Shown: positions 27,259 to 36,073 of the stretch, piece after piece
Numbering within the stretch: the stretch's first letter is position 1
Layout of the letters: the number at the start of each line of letters is the position of its first letter
Program-made: the position numbers and the translations under genes
Notes under the pieces: generated by a model
Told to the model about the DNA's origin: nothing
Seen by the model: only the letters and a program-made list of their open reading frames with translations
The model's database searches: none
Origin: an uncultured Alsobacter sp.
GTDB lineage: Bacteria; Pseudomonadota; Alphaproteobacteria; Rhizobiales; Beijerinckiaceae
NCBI RefSeq assembly: GCF_945952055.1
Contig: NZ_CAMFHB010000003.1
Span: 100,323 to 164,322, forward strand
Length of the DNA stretch: 64,000 nucleotides
Direction of reading: 5' to 3'

Positions 27259-28476
27259 TTGGGAACGCAACCTTCGTCCTCGGCGGCGCTGCGCACGTCG
27301 CTCCTGGCCGCCGGCCTGCTGGTTCTCGCCGGCGCTGCGGCCCGGGCGCAGAACTTCAACGCCGCGCCTCCCAACGCGGCGGGCCAGCGTCCCGCCTTCG
27401 AGGGCCAGACCAGGGCTCCCGTGATCGCGGACTCCATCCCCCTGGCCACGACGGTGGTCGTCGGCGGGCTCGTCAATCCCTGGGGCATGGCCGAACTGCC
27501 GGACGGGCGCTGGCTCGTCACGGAGCGCCCGGGCCGCCTGCGCATCGTCGATCGCCAGGGCACGCTGTCGCCTCCGGTCAAGGGCCTGCCCGAGGTGTTC
27601 GCGTCGGGGCAGGGCGGTCTCCTGGACGTCGCGGTCCGAAGCGATTTCGCGCAGAGCCGACGCGTCTGGTGGAGCTTCGCCGAGCCTCGCGGTGCCGACG
27701 GCAACGCCACGGCGGTGGCCACCGGCGTGCTGTCGTCCGACGGTGCCCAGATGAACGAGGTCCGCGTCATCTTCCGGCAGCAGCCTGCCTGGAAATCGTC
27801 GATGCATTTCGGCTCGCGGCTCGTCTTCGACCGCTCCGGGGCCCTGTTCGTCACCACCGGGGAGCGTTCCCTCATCGAGCCGCGGCAGTTGGCCCAGGAC
27901 GTGGGGACGCACCTCGGCAAGGTGCTGCGCATCGATCCGGACGGCGGCCCGGCGAAGGGCAATCCGACCATCAAGGGCGGCCTCCCGGAAATCTGGTCGT
28001 GGGGCCACCGAAACCTCCAGGCCGCCGCGCTGGGACCGGACGGCGCCCTGTGGACCGTGGAGCACGGCGCGCGCGGCGGCGATGAGCTGAACCGCGTGGA
28101 GCCCGGGCGCAACTACGGCTGGCCCGTGATCACCTATGGCGAGGAGTACAGCGGGCAGCCCATCGGCGCCGGCCTGACGGCGAAGGAGGGCATGGAGCAG
28201 CCCGTCTACTACTGGGACCCGGTGATCGCGCCCAGCGGAATGGCCTTCTACCAGGGCGACATGTTCCCGGAATGGCGCGGCAGCGCCCTCATCGGCGGCC
28301 TCGTCGGCCGCGCCCTGGTCCGCCTCACGCTCGACAAGGGTCGCGTGACCGGCGAGGCCCGCCATCTCCAGGGAATCGGCCGCGTGCGCGACGTCGCGGT
28401 GGCGCGCGACGGCTCCGTCATGCTCCTCACCGACGCCCAGAACGGTGCGCTGATCCGGGTGACGCGGGGGAAGTAG
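27259..28476 (+). CDS. PQQ-type aldose sugar dehydrogenase family protein
   Basis: This exported protein of 405 residues belongs to the soluble glucose/aldose sugar dehydrogenase (YliI-like) beta-propeller family. A signal peptide spans about residues 1-31 (ending AAARAQ). Family blocks are NPWGMAELPDGRWLVTERPGRLRIV, GQGGLLDVAV, GHRNLQAAALGPDGALWTVEHGARGGDELN and YYWDPVIAPSGMAFY. It would oxidise sugars in the periplasm with PQQ. The start is TTG 27259 after AAAGGA at 7 bases; a later start would lose the signal peptide. Confidence 0.87.
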   Translation: MGTQPSSSAALRTSLLAAGLLVLAGAAARAQNFNAAPPNAAGQRPAFEGQTRAPVIADSIPLATTVVVGGLVNPWGMAELPDGRWLVTERPGRLRIVDRQGTLSPPVKGLPEVFASGQGGLLDVAVRSDFAQSRRVWWSFAEPRGADGNATAVATGVLSSDGAQMNEVRVIFRQQPAWKSSMHFGSRLVFDRSGALFVTTGERSLIEPRQLAQDVGTHLGKVLRIDPDGGPAKGNPTIKGGLPEIWSWGHRNLQAAALGPDGALWTVEHGARGGDELNRVEPGRNYGWPVITYGEEYSGQPIGAGLTAKEGMEQPVYYWDPVIAPSGMAFYQGDMFPEWRGSALIGGLVGRALVRLTLDKGRVTGEARHLQGIGRVRDVAVARDGSVMLLTDAQNGALIRVTRGK

Positions 28477-28631
28477 CGCAAGCCCCCGCAGGGATTGCGG
28501 CGCGGCGGCTCGGCCGACGAGTTCAACCCGCGCTCGGTTTTCGCGACCTGCGAGCCGCTTCATGATCGGACCTCTCCGTTGTTGCGAGGGTCCGTCGTGC
28601 CTCGTCTGCGTGTCGCCCCGGATCCCGGTCC

Positions 28632-29282
<651 letters not shown>

Positions 29283-29312
29283 ACATTGGACCCCCGCTGT
29301 ATGGAGGCGTCC

Positions 29313-30785
29313 ATGACCAAGGCTTACTCGTATCTCCGCTTCTCGACCCCTGAGCAGATGAAGGGGGACAGCTTCCGCCGTCAGGCCCGGTTGGCTGAGG
29401 ACTACTGCCGCACCCACGGGCTCACGCTCGACACCAAGACCTCCTATCACGACCTCGGAACATCCGCGTACCGGGGCAAGAACGTGGAGGCGGGGAGGCT
29501 GGGTGAGTTCCGAGAGGCTGTCCAGACGGGGCTGATTGCGAAGGGCTCCGTGCTCCTTGTGGAGAGCCTCGACCGCATCTCTCGCCAGACCGCTCGCAAG
29601 GCCGTCCGCATCCTCGAAGACATCGTGGAGGCAGGGGTCGACGTGGTGACCCTGTCCGATGGCAAGCGGTACACCGAGGCATCCCTCGACGGCTTCGAGT
29701 TCCTGTTCGCCATCATCATCTTCATCCGGGCCAACGAGGAGAGCCTCATGAAGGCTCGCCGCCTCAAGGCCGCGTGGGACGCCAAGCGTGCCAAGGTGAA
29801 GGACAAGCCGCTCACCTCCATCTCCCCTGCGTGGCTACGGCTGAACAGGGATGAGAACCGCTTCGAGGGCATCCCTGAGCGGGTGGAGGTCATCAAGCGC
29901 ATCTTCGCGATGATCCTCGAAGGCGTAGGGCAGCATCAGGTTGCCTATCGGCTCAACCAAGAGGGCGTTCCGGTCTTCGGTCGCGGCAAGCACTGGCACC
30001 GCTCCTACATCGTGAAGATCCTCCACAACCCGGCTGTGATCGGTACCTACACCCCGCACATCATGGCGCACGAAGACGGGAAGGTTTCCCGGCTGCCCCA
30101 GGAGCCGGTCGAGAACTACTTCCCTGCCGTCGTCTCTCGGGAGGACTTCGAGGCCGTTCAGGAGGCGATGAGGGGACGCATTGGTGGGCGCACGATGATG
30201 AAGGGCGCCACCCCTAACGCCCTCGCGGGGCTGGTGCGGTGCGGGCTCTGTGGCTCTGCCATGACCCGCGTGAACAAGGGGCGTAAGGGCGTTGTCTCGT
30301 ACGTCTGCTCTCAGGCCAAAATGGGCTTGGGCTGCCAGTACCACTCGGTGCGTCAGCGAGACATCGAAGAGGCCATCACCCGCAACGGCTCGAAGATCGC
30401 CAGCGAGTACCCTGATGCTGATGCAAAGGTCGAGGCCCGCTTTCGGGAGTTGGAGGAGCAAGTCAACGCCATCGATCAGGAGATCAGTGGCGTCATCGAC
30501 CTCCTGATCACGACCCCTTCGGAGGCACTCAAGGAACGCTTGGCGAGGACCGAAGAGGCCAAGGCTGAGATCGTGAAGGAGATGTCCTCCCTGTCTGTCT
30601 CACCCGTTCCCCTGCCTCGTGAGACGGCGCTCGAAGAGCTTGCCGGTGGGCTCGTGAACTCCAAGGTGTTGCGGACGCTCTTCGACGGTGTCGTGGTTCA
30701 TCCCCATCAGGGCACCCTCGGGATGCAATGGAGGAATGATGGGACCACCGAGGTGATGTTCAGGTGGCCGAAGGAGGAGGAGTGA
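29313..30785 (+). CDS. Large serine recombinase (integrase)
   Basis: This 490-residue site-specific recombinase is expected to integrate and excise the element. The catalytic domain begins AYSYLRFSTPEQ, with nucleophile Ser11 and Arg9, and contains LVESLDRISRQTARKAV. The recombinase domain follows (GIPERVEVIKRIFAMILEGVGQHQVAYRLNQEGVP). A zinc ribbon lies near residues 310-342 (CGLC, YVCS, GCQYH), then a coiled coil at about 365-440. The start at 29313 has GGAGG 6 bases upstream. The attP site lies right in front of the gene, as in phiC31-like systems. Excision would also need a recombination directionality factor, not identified here. Confidence 0.95.
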   Translation: MTKAYSYLRFSTPEQMKGDSFRRQARLAEDYCRTHGLTLDTKTSYHDLGTSAYRGKNVEAGRLGEFREAVQTGLIAKGSVLLVESLDRISRQTARKAVRILEDIVEAGVDVVTLSDGKRYTEASLDGFEFLFAIIIFIRANEESLMKARRLKAAWDAKRAKVKDKPLTSISPAWLRLNRDENRFEGIPERVEVIKRIFAMILEGVGQHQVAYRLNQEGVPVFGRGKHWHRSYIVKILHNPAVIGTYTPHIMAHEDGKVSRLPQEPVENYFPAVVSREDFEAVQEAMRGRIGGRTMMKGATPNALAGLVRCGLCGSAMTRVNKGRKGVVSYVCSQAKMGLGCQYHSVRQRDIEEAITRNGSKIASEYPDADAKVEARFRELEEQVNAIDQEISGVIDLLITTPSEALKERLARTEEAKAEIVKEMSSLSVSPVPLPRETALEELAGGLVNSKVLRTLFDGVVVHPHQGTLGMQWRNDGTTEVMFRWPKEEE

Positions 30786-30793
30786 GGCGATCT

Positions 30794-31444
30794 TCATCCC
30801 TTCCCGAGTTTCTTCGCACATCGATCAACGACTGAAAAAGTCCACTCCACCAACTCGTCCGAAAAGTTGACACGGTAGTTCGTGTCTACATACCGAAGAG
30901 CATGATCGCTTGCCACTGAACTCATGAAGTGAAAGCGATCTAAGTCGTCATCCGTCCATTCGACATGTGCAAGCCTCGCTACCGCGCGGGCCGCCTTCAT
31001 GATGTCGTGGCCGTACTTCCGAGGGTTCTGCCCGACCGCTAAACAGACTGCTTTCAGACTAAGTTCGATGGCATGAGAGGCCAAATACCACATTGGGTAT
31101 CTTGGCTTGAGCTGCGCCTGATGCGGTTCGAGATAACGTGCGGCGGCGGCATAGGATCGGGCGAGGCGCAGGAAAGACGCAGGTTCTGGAAGCTCATCCT
31201 CCTCTTCTGGTGGTTTGACCTCGCTGGGTTGCTCGCTCGGAAGCGCAACACTCAGTATGTCTCGAATAGCGAGGAGCTCATCGCCACCTATCTGCCGTTG
31301 GCCCATGACGATCCTGTTCACGTAAGTGACATGGAACACCCGATTGAGATGGGCTGAAAGCCTTCTGGACATCTCCGATTGGGAGATGCCGGACTTCTTC
31401 ATGGCCTCGATGAACCATTCTCGAAGCTGTTGTTCGTCGATCAT
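30794..31444 (-). CDS. XRE-type HTH fused to a HEPN domain
   Basis: This 216-residue protein begins with an HTH of the phage-repressor class (residues about 5-65; SGISQSEMSRRLSAHLN). After an acidic, Pro-rich linker (70-88) comes a helical domain with the HEPN pattern: YLASHAIELSLKAVCL (121-136), GHDI (145-148) and LRY (183-185). An R-x6-H spacing exists at R153/H160, possibly the RNase motif, but its place in the fold is unproven. It converges on the integrase gene and opens the leftward arm. It may be the element's repressor, an anti-phage effector, or both (inference). GAGG 6 bases upstream supports the start. Confidence 0.75.
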   Translation of the reverse strand: MIDEQQLREWFIEAMKKSGISQSEMSRRLSAHLNRVFHVTYVNRIVMGQRQIGGDELLAIRDILSVALPSEQPSEVKPPEEEDELPEPASFLRLARSYAAAARYLEPHQAQLKPRYPMWYLASHAIELSLKAVCLAVGQNPRKYGHDIMKAARAVARLAHVEWTDDDLDRFHFMSSVASDHALRYVDTNYRVNFSDELVEWTFSVVDRCAKKLGKG

Positions 31445-31610
31445 CTTTACCTCTCGTCCCGACCACCGCCACTGGAGCGTATCTGACGCCCCACAGCCCC
31501 GTACAGGCCCGCTTACGTTTCCCGGTAGGGTAGTAGCGGGGAACCCAGAGATGGCCGTCCCTGAGTCCCCCGTCGCAAGCTACAGCCCTCATCCGGTGAG
31601 GGGGGGTGGG

Positions 31611-31730
31611 TCACCCCCAGGTGAACCCGTGAACCTTGGTCCAGGCCATCTCGAAGCGACCGGCCTTGATGTAGAGATCCCCGGAGATGAGTTCGAAGAC
31701 GAAGAAGTGACGGAAGAGATCGAGTGTCAT
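31611..31730 (-). CDS. Possible small protein, 39 residues
   Basis: A short frame reading MTLDLFRHFFVFELISGDLY at its start is preceded by GGGGGA about 8 bases upstream. It lies in the leftward arm between the XRE-HEPN gene and the 131-residue gene, same strand. It is rich in aromatic residues and has no recognisable domain. Small phage accessory proteins often look like this, but there is no independent support. Confidence 0.35.
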   Translation of the reverse strand: MTLDLFRHFFVFELISGDLYIKAGRFEMAWTKVHGFTWG

Positions 31731-31837
31731 GGCTTGTTCCCCCAGTTGACGGAATAGCTATGAGCGAAGACTGGGCGGTTTACAACAGTATCAGCCGTGA
31801 CTAACGCGAGGGTGGATTGCTATTCGAGGGGGGATAC

Positions 31838-32233
31838 TTAGTGCAATCTCACGTATGTCGCCTCGTCCTTTGCCGCCTTCCTCAAGTCGTCGATTGTCGT
31901 CGTTAAGGTCACCCGAACCGCTGCAGCATCCGGGCCGGGGACGTGGTGGCTTTCCACGTAGAGGCTGCACAAGGCCATAGCGTACCCCCGCCCAGGGTCA
32001 CGCCCCCCGAACGTGGTGGCTGTCGTGCGGAGTTCCTCGGAAAGATCCTTCGTCTGCTGAGACGATAGCTCGGAGACGCCTCCGTATTGATCATCGACGG
32101 TCGAGATGAGACGCTCCAGGTAGTACATGGCGTACGCCTGCTCGCGAGGCTGAAGGAGCCACATCCGCTCGATGAGGTCCTTGAGCTCAGCCAGGAGTTG
32201 CGTTCCGCGCGCTTCCATCCCGAGTTGCTTCAT
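31838..32233 (-). CDS. Hypothetical protein of the leftward arm, 131 residues
   Basis: I do not recognise this protein. It is mostly helical, with LAELKDLIERMWLLQPREQAYAMYYLERLISTVDD followed by SSQQTKDLSEELRTTATTFGG, and has no signal peptide or membrane segment. The frame remains open upstream to 32479, but that stretch is Arg/Pro-rich and unlike coding sequence, so ATG 32233 is preferred. It is probably co-transcribed with the XRE-HEPN gene from the control region to its right. Confidence 0.55.
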   Translation of the reverse strand: MKQLGMEARGTQLLAELKDLIERMWLLQPREQAYAMYYLERLISTVDDQYGGVSELSSQQTKDLSEELRTTATTFGGRDPGRGYAMALCSLYVESHHVPGPDAAAVRVTLTTTIDDLRKAAKDEATYVRLH

Positions 32234-32953
32234 CGTCCCGAACCTCGGCCACCTCCAGGGGTCAGGATAGACCCGTTTGGGGCGGCCGAAAAATGTTTCC
32301 GGGTATTCATCATCGAGCCGTCGCGCGTCCCCCCCGTGGCCCCGCCTGGACCGCGCGCGGTGTTCCCGCACGGGCACGCGGTATCGGCACGCGCGCGGGG
32401 AAACAGGCGCGATCCGGGGGCTTGGTGGCTGAGGGAGAGGCATCCTCAGTGGGCCTCGGTGCCACACCTCGTGCCACATCCACCACGCAAGCCCTTGAGA
32501 TTGCCCGCTATCGCGTCGGATGACGGATCAGATGTCCCACACCTTGACCTGTTGAGGTCATTGGCAGGGGTGGGGAGGGGCTCGGAAGGGGTGCGGAGGT
32601 GGGCTGGCGGTCGGTCAGTCGCTGACGTTCTTTCGTGTCTCTGTGTCTGGGTGGGTGTCTGGCCTGTCCGTGCGACAATCTGGCCCCTTCGCGCAACATT
32701 GTGCGACGTTTGCCGATAATCTTAGAATTTTCTACCGTTGCCGGCTAGCCAAGAAAACCCTGCATTTTCAGTCACTTGTCGATTGGGCCATCTTAAGGAG
32801 AAAGAACGCTTCCTCCGAAGTCGAAGAATATTGTGCGAACGCCAGGATAGGTCAGCAAGGCTTCCACATCCCCTAGAAAACCGAGCGGCCCCACTCCGCT
32901 CATTCAACACGACCAGCACCAGCCCTCGTGCGAGGGTCGAAGGATGACAGACG
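32234..32953. promoter_or_regulatory. Divergent control region of the element
   Basis: About 720 bp separate the leftward and rightward arms, with no convincing gene. Bases 32340-32420 are very GC-rich and carry GGCACGCG twice, 14 bases apart, between sequences resembling inverted copies (TCCCGCACGGG and CGCGCGGGGA). Bases 32680-32740 are AT-rich and hold repeated GTGCGAC words and TTGTGC-18-TAGAAT, a weak sigma-70-like pair facing right. This is the natural place for the lysogenic/lytic type switch. Confidence 0.4.
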
Positions 32954-33925
32954 ATGAAGAACCGAGACGACCGCGACGACCTTTACGCCATCGTGGACAT
33001 CTACACTGACGACGAGCTTCACGCCCTCGAAGACGAGAAGCCCACGTACCCACCCATGCCCGCCAAGTACCACGCCAAGCTCTGGGGTGAGTTCGCACCC
33101 GAGGAGCGATCCGCCTACCGCGCCGAGTATGACAAGCGGAAGCTGGGGATGACCTACACGCTTCCGGTGAAAGAGACCGAGAAAGTTCGCACCATCGAGT
33201 GGTTCCTCTGGGATCACCAATGCGATGTCATCAAGCGTGAGTTCTACGACTACGAGGCCACCACTGCCCGCTGGGCTGCCAAGCGGTGGGCTGCCATGAC
33301 GCCTGAGGAGCGCGCCTTCGAGATCGAGATGAAGGAGTGGAAGAAGGCCGAGGCGGCTTGGCTGGAAGGCTTGGACGAGAAGGAATGGTTGGCTGCCATC
33401 AAGGGCAAGCTCCACTTCCCTGGTTGGGAACGCTACGCCATCTCTGCCGAGACCGAGGAAGCCGCGAAGGCCCGCAAGAAGGCCGAGAGGGATGCAGATC
33501 TGGCCCGCAAGGAAGCCAAGCTGTCCCTTTACAGGGCCAACAGGCTCGCCGGGAAGCGGTTCGCCTCATTCGAGGAGGCTGCTTTCAAGTACGGCGAGGA
33601 CTTACTCGGACGCATCCCTGAGACGGTGGAGGAGTACGAGGCCATCAAGGCTCACTCCGACATCCTGGAGAAGGAGGACGCCGCCATGCGCTGCCTCGAA
33701 GGGAGAGGCCTCGATGCTGCCCTCCACACCCTCAAGCTGGCTGAGGGAAAGGTGACGGAGAAGCTCCTCCACCTCCGCATCGGGTGGACTGCGAAGGGGC
33801 TCAAGAAGGACCGTGATCGGAAGCATAACGCCAAGCGGAAGGACGACCCGGAGTTCAAGGCGAAGCGCGCTGCCTACATGCGAGAGCGGCGGGCGAAGCT
33901 GAAGGCTCAGGTGACGGGCGCGTAA
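32954..33925 (+). CDS. Charged coiled-coil-rich protein, unknown, 323 residues
   Basis: This is the first gene of the rightward arm. It is very rich in Lys, Glu, Arg and Ala, with long helical, partly coiled-coil stretches (EAAKARKKAERDADLARKEA, residues about 175-195) and a basic C-terminus (KDRDRKHNAKRKDDPEFKAKRAAYMRERRAKLK). The tail resembles DNA- or RNA-binding tails seen in small phage proteins. I recognise no catalytic motif. The N-terminal half has many Trp and Tyr. No close family is evident. Confidence 0.75.
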   Translation: MKNRDDRDDLYAIVDIYTDDELHALEDEKPTYPPMPAKYHAKLWGEFAPEERSAYRAEYDKRKLGMTYTLPVKETEKVRTIEWFLWDHQCDVIKREFYDYEATTARWAAKRWAAMTPEERAFEIEMKEWKKAEAAWLEGLDEKEWLAAIKGKLHFPGWERYAISAETEEAAKARKKAERDADLARKEAKLSLYRANRLAGKRFASFEEAAFKYGEDLLGRIPETVEEYEAIKAHSDILEKEDAAMRCLEGRGLDAALHTLKLAEGKVTEKLLHLRIGWTAKGLKKDRDRKHNAKRKDDPEFKAKRAAYMRERRAKLKAQVTGA

Positions 33926-34018
33926 CTCGACGACACAACTATGGAGAACCCGGAGGCGGGCTGGTGGCGACACCGGCTCGCCCTCGCGCGGGCTGGTCGC
34001 GTAACTCGACGCTACAAT
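33920..34018 (+). repeat. 13-bp direct repeat pair, possible phage-type promoters
   Basis: GCGTAACTCGACG occurs at 33920-33932 and 33999-34011. Both copies are followed 2 bases later by ACAA and then a purine-rich GGAG. Repeated 20-base units of this style in front of structured, non-coding DNA look like promoters for a dedicated (T7-like) RNA polymerase or binding sites for a regulator. The second copy also holds TACAAT, a possible sigma-70 -10. No RNA polymerase gene is in the element. Confidence 0.4.
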
Positions 34019-34059
34019 AGTGAGGAGCGAAGCGACGAACGACCTAATAGATTGATGAA

Positions 34060-34430
34060 GGTTCCTGAAGTGTAACTGAGAGTTGTGTGAACAATCACCA
34101 CCACTATCAATCCCCTGATAAGCACCATCAGGTTCAACCATCTATCCCCTCTATGAAGAGGTAAGACAGATGTCCTCCTGATATAACCATCAGTACCACC
34201 ATCCTTGGTCTCCCCTGAAACAGGGTGTGAGAGATGGGTGATGGTGCTCTTGGTCTTCCCTCGTCAGAGGATCTTGTCATCCCACTCCAGTGGTCTTCAG
34301 GTACACATTAGGTTGCCTGTCTGAGACCTGTTCCCGTGACATCGCGGGACACCACCAGTTTTCCCATTCCCTGGCGAGGGTGCGCGCTGCCCCCTTCGGT
34401 CTTCCTTTCACGGAGATCGGAGGGGGCGTG
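34060..34430 (+). ncRNA. Hairpin-rich non-coding region, candidate structured RNA
   Basis: Between the 323- and 235-residue genes lie 562 bases without a credible gene. At least eight stem-loops follow one another: 34114-34132 (CCTGAT/ATCAGG), 34139-34172 (two nested stems), 34178-34193 (CTGAT/ATCAG), 34197-34246 (CACCATC/GATGGTG enclosing TCTC/GAGA and CCCTG/CAGGG), 34259-34270, 34282-34293, 34332-34349, and 34389-34427. The last is a 16-pair stem using three G-T pairs, which stabilise RNA and not a DNA cruciform. That points to a transcript. No U-tract follows, so these are not simple terminators. Confidence 0.4.
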
Positions 34431-34487
34431 TCAGCACTGTCACCCAGCCCCACAGCAAATCCCCGAACCCAATAAGGAACCCCGGCC

Positions 34488-35195
34488 ATGCCACATGGAC
34501 GCACGGGAAAGGCGTTCACGTGCCTTGTCCCCGGATGTGAGACCCACAACGACGGGCGCTTCGGCGTCCTCTGCTCGAAGCACCGCCAGAACCGGGTCCG
34601 TAACGGTCACCCCGAGCAATCGGCTGTCACGGAGACCGAGCTACGTCCTTACGAGGATCACGCAAGGCGCATCCTCGAAGCCAACCGCTACAAGCCGCTC
34701 TGGGAGACGCTCTTCCGCCGTTGGCAGCTTGCCGGGGACAAGGCTGACGAGGTGATGGCGCAATGGACACGCGGTCAGCCCATGGACAAGACCGTGAAGG
34801 CTGCCGCTGAGAGCTTCGTTGCGATCAAGGAAGAGGTCGAACCGATGAAGGTTCTCTCGATCATCATCGGGATGCACCTCTACCGGGCGCAGCGACCCCA
34901 TCGGTTCAAGTCTGACGAGGGCTTCAACTTCACCCTGGTTCGCCGGGTGAGGGCGCTCACGAAGAGCCACGCGGTCTACTACTACCACCCCAACGGGAAG
35001 GTGCGTGCTGCCAACTACATCGCCCTGCCGATAGCCTCCACGAAGCGTGTGGCTGAGTGGATCAACACCGTGTTCGGCACCATCGCCCTCGCCATCGTTC
35101 AGAAGCTCGAAGAGAAGAAGCAGAAGGATGATGAGGCACGCCGAGACTTCAACCGGATGGTGAGTGAGATCACCGTCGAAGACGAGAGCCCCTGA
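34488..35195 (+). CDS. Zinc-finger-like protein, unknown, 235 residues
   Basis: The N-terminus carries a probable zinc site, CLVPGCETHNDGRFGVLCSKH (Cys12, Cys17, then CSKH), a pattern seen in small phage DNA-binding proteins. The middle (residues 55-130) is helical, and the C-terminus ends in a charged helix (KLEEKKQKDDEARRDFN). I know no function. AAGGAA lies about 10 bases before ATG 34488. The upstream leader is the hairpin-rich region, which may control this gene. Confidence 0.7.
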   Translation: MPHGRTGKAFTCLVPGCETHNDGRFGVLCSKHRQNRVRNGHPEQSAVTETELRPYEDHARRILEANRYKPLWETLFRRWQLAGDKADEVMAQWTRGQPMDKTVKAAAESFVAIKEEVEPMKVLSIIIGMHLYRAQRPHRFKSDEGFNFTLVRRVRALTKSHAVYYYHPNGKVRAANYIALPIASTKRVAEWINTVFGTIALAIVQKLEEKKQKDDEARRDFNRMVSEITVEDESP

Positions 35196-35231
35196 CCTAC
35201 AGGGGCCGTCCCATTTCCAGAACCCAAGACA

Positions 35232-35750
35232 TTGACCCCGAAAGAACGCTTCGCCCTCTTCATCGCTGAGGGCCACGCGAAGGACCCCCGTAAGGGCACC
35301 TTCCGTTCACTCTACGAAGTCGCTCGTATCCTCGACATCCCCCAGGGCACGCTCCGCGATTGGATCACCAAGGACCACCCCGAGTGGGCCGAGGCCGTGA
35401 GGGTGCGAGGCCCGAAGACAAAGGCCGAGAACGCCGCGAAGAAGGAGGCCGTTGTGGCTCTCCTGTCCTCCGGTGGTCACCGCACCGCTCGTGGGAGCTT
35501 GATCCCCTGTTACCTCCTGGCAGATCGCCTCGGCATCTCGCCCAACACCCTGATGAAGTGGGCCTCCGAGGTCGCCCCTGACGTGGCGGCACTATGGAAG
35601 GAGGGCCACTGCAACCCCTTCAACCCCGACGACCCAGACATCACGGAAACCCGCCGGAAGCAGCGGGCCTCCGTGAAGAAGCATCGCCAGTACGCCCGCC
35701 GGGTGAACTCGCGGAGGGTCAACAAGCTGAAACGAGAACTCCTCCCATGA
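35232..35750 (+). CDS. Double-HTH DNA-binding protein, possible small-terminase-like
   Basis: This 172-residue protein has two HTH-like units: RSLYEVARILDIPQGTLRDWITKDHPEWAEA (residues about 25-56) and LLADRLGISPNTLMKWASEVAPDVAALW (about 94-122). A very basic tail follows (KQRASVKKHRQYARRVNSRR). Size, HTH and basic tail would suit a small terminase subunit, but no large subunit is present, and a regulator is equally possible. The only in-frame start is TTG 35232 with no clear ribosome site. The previous gene's stop is in the same frame 39 bases upstream. Confidence 0.65.
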   Translation: MTPKERFALFIAEGHAKDPRKGTFRSLYEVARILDIPQGTLRDWITKDHPEWAEAVRVRGPKTKAENAAKKEAVVALLSSGGHRTARGSLIPCYLLADRLGISPNTLMKWASEVAPDVAALWKEGHCNPFNPDDPDITETRRKQRASVKKHRQYARRVNSRRVNKLKRELLP

Positions 35751-36073
35751 TCACCGAAACCGTCACCAACCCTGAGACCGGCGAAGTCTTCACGAACCGC
35801 GAGTGGGACTGTGTCCTGGCCCCCGAGAAGAACCAGCCGGGGGCGCATGGCCTCAACCTTCTCACCGACTGCGAAGCCCTGCTCTCCGAACCCGACTTGC
35901 TGTCGCGCGATGAGAAGAAGTTCGTGGAGTACGTGGTCCGCGCTCGCCTGAAGACCCGCCGTTACCTCCCCGGTCACCTCATCGCGATGCTGACCGACGC
36001 CCAGGCAGCCCAGATCAAGGTCATCTGCCTCAGGTCGCGCGCCCTCATGAACTCCAAGCACGGAAGGGCATGA
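35747..36073 (+). CDS. Small paralogue A, 108 residues, unknown
   Basis: Its ATG overlaps the upstream stop (ATGA), so translation is coupled. The sequence contains NPETGEVFTNREWDCVLAPEK, PGAHGLNLLTDCEALL and RYLPGHLIAMLTDAQAAQIKVICLRSR. All are repeated with changes in the next gene. No known domain is recognised; the conserved WDC and PGH motifs suggest a small structured domain. Confidence 0.75.
   Translation: MITETVTNPETGEVFTNREWDCVLAPEKNQPGAHGLNLLTDCEALLSEPDLLSRDEKKFVEYVVRARLKTRRYLPGHLIAMLTDAQAAQIKVICLRSRALMNSKHGRA

Noticed and set aside
31326..31757. 143-codon plus-strand frame across the XRE-HEPN start
   Set aside because: It overlaps the start of a well-supported minus-strand gene and its sequence is Pro/Gly/Ser-rich without family features; it looks like a shadow frame.
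32087..32719. 210-codon plus-strand frame in the control region
   Set aside because: It is the antisense of the 131-residue gene on one side and Arg/Pro/Trp-rich nonsense on the other, and has no ribosome-binding site.
32643..32947. Two short frames (77 and 69 codons) before the 323-residue gene
   Set aside because: No ribosome site, no conserved motif, and they lie in the AT-rich promoter-like stretch.
34114..34193. CRISPR-like array
   Set aside because: CCTGATAAGCACCATCAGG and its relative at 34178 are only two imperfect hairpin units with no regular spacer; there are no cas genes.
34277..34549. Short frames inside the hairpin-rich region on both strands
   Set aside because: They cross several stem-loops, lack ribosome sites and have no coding character.
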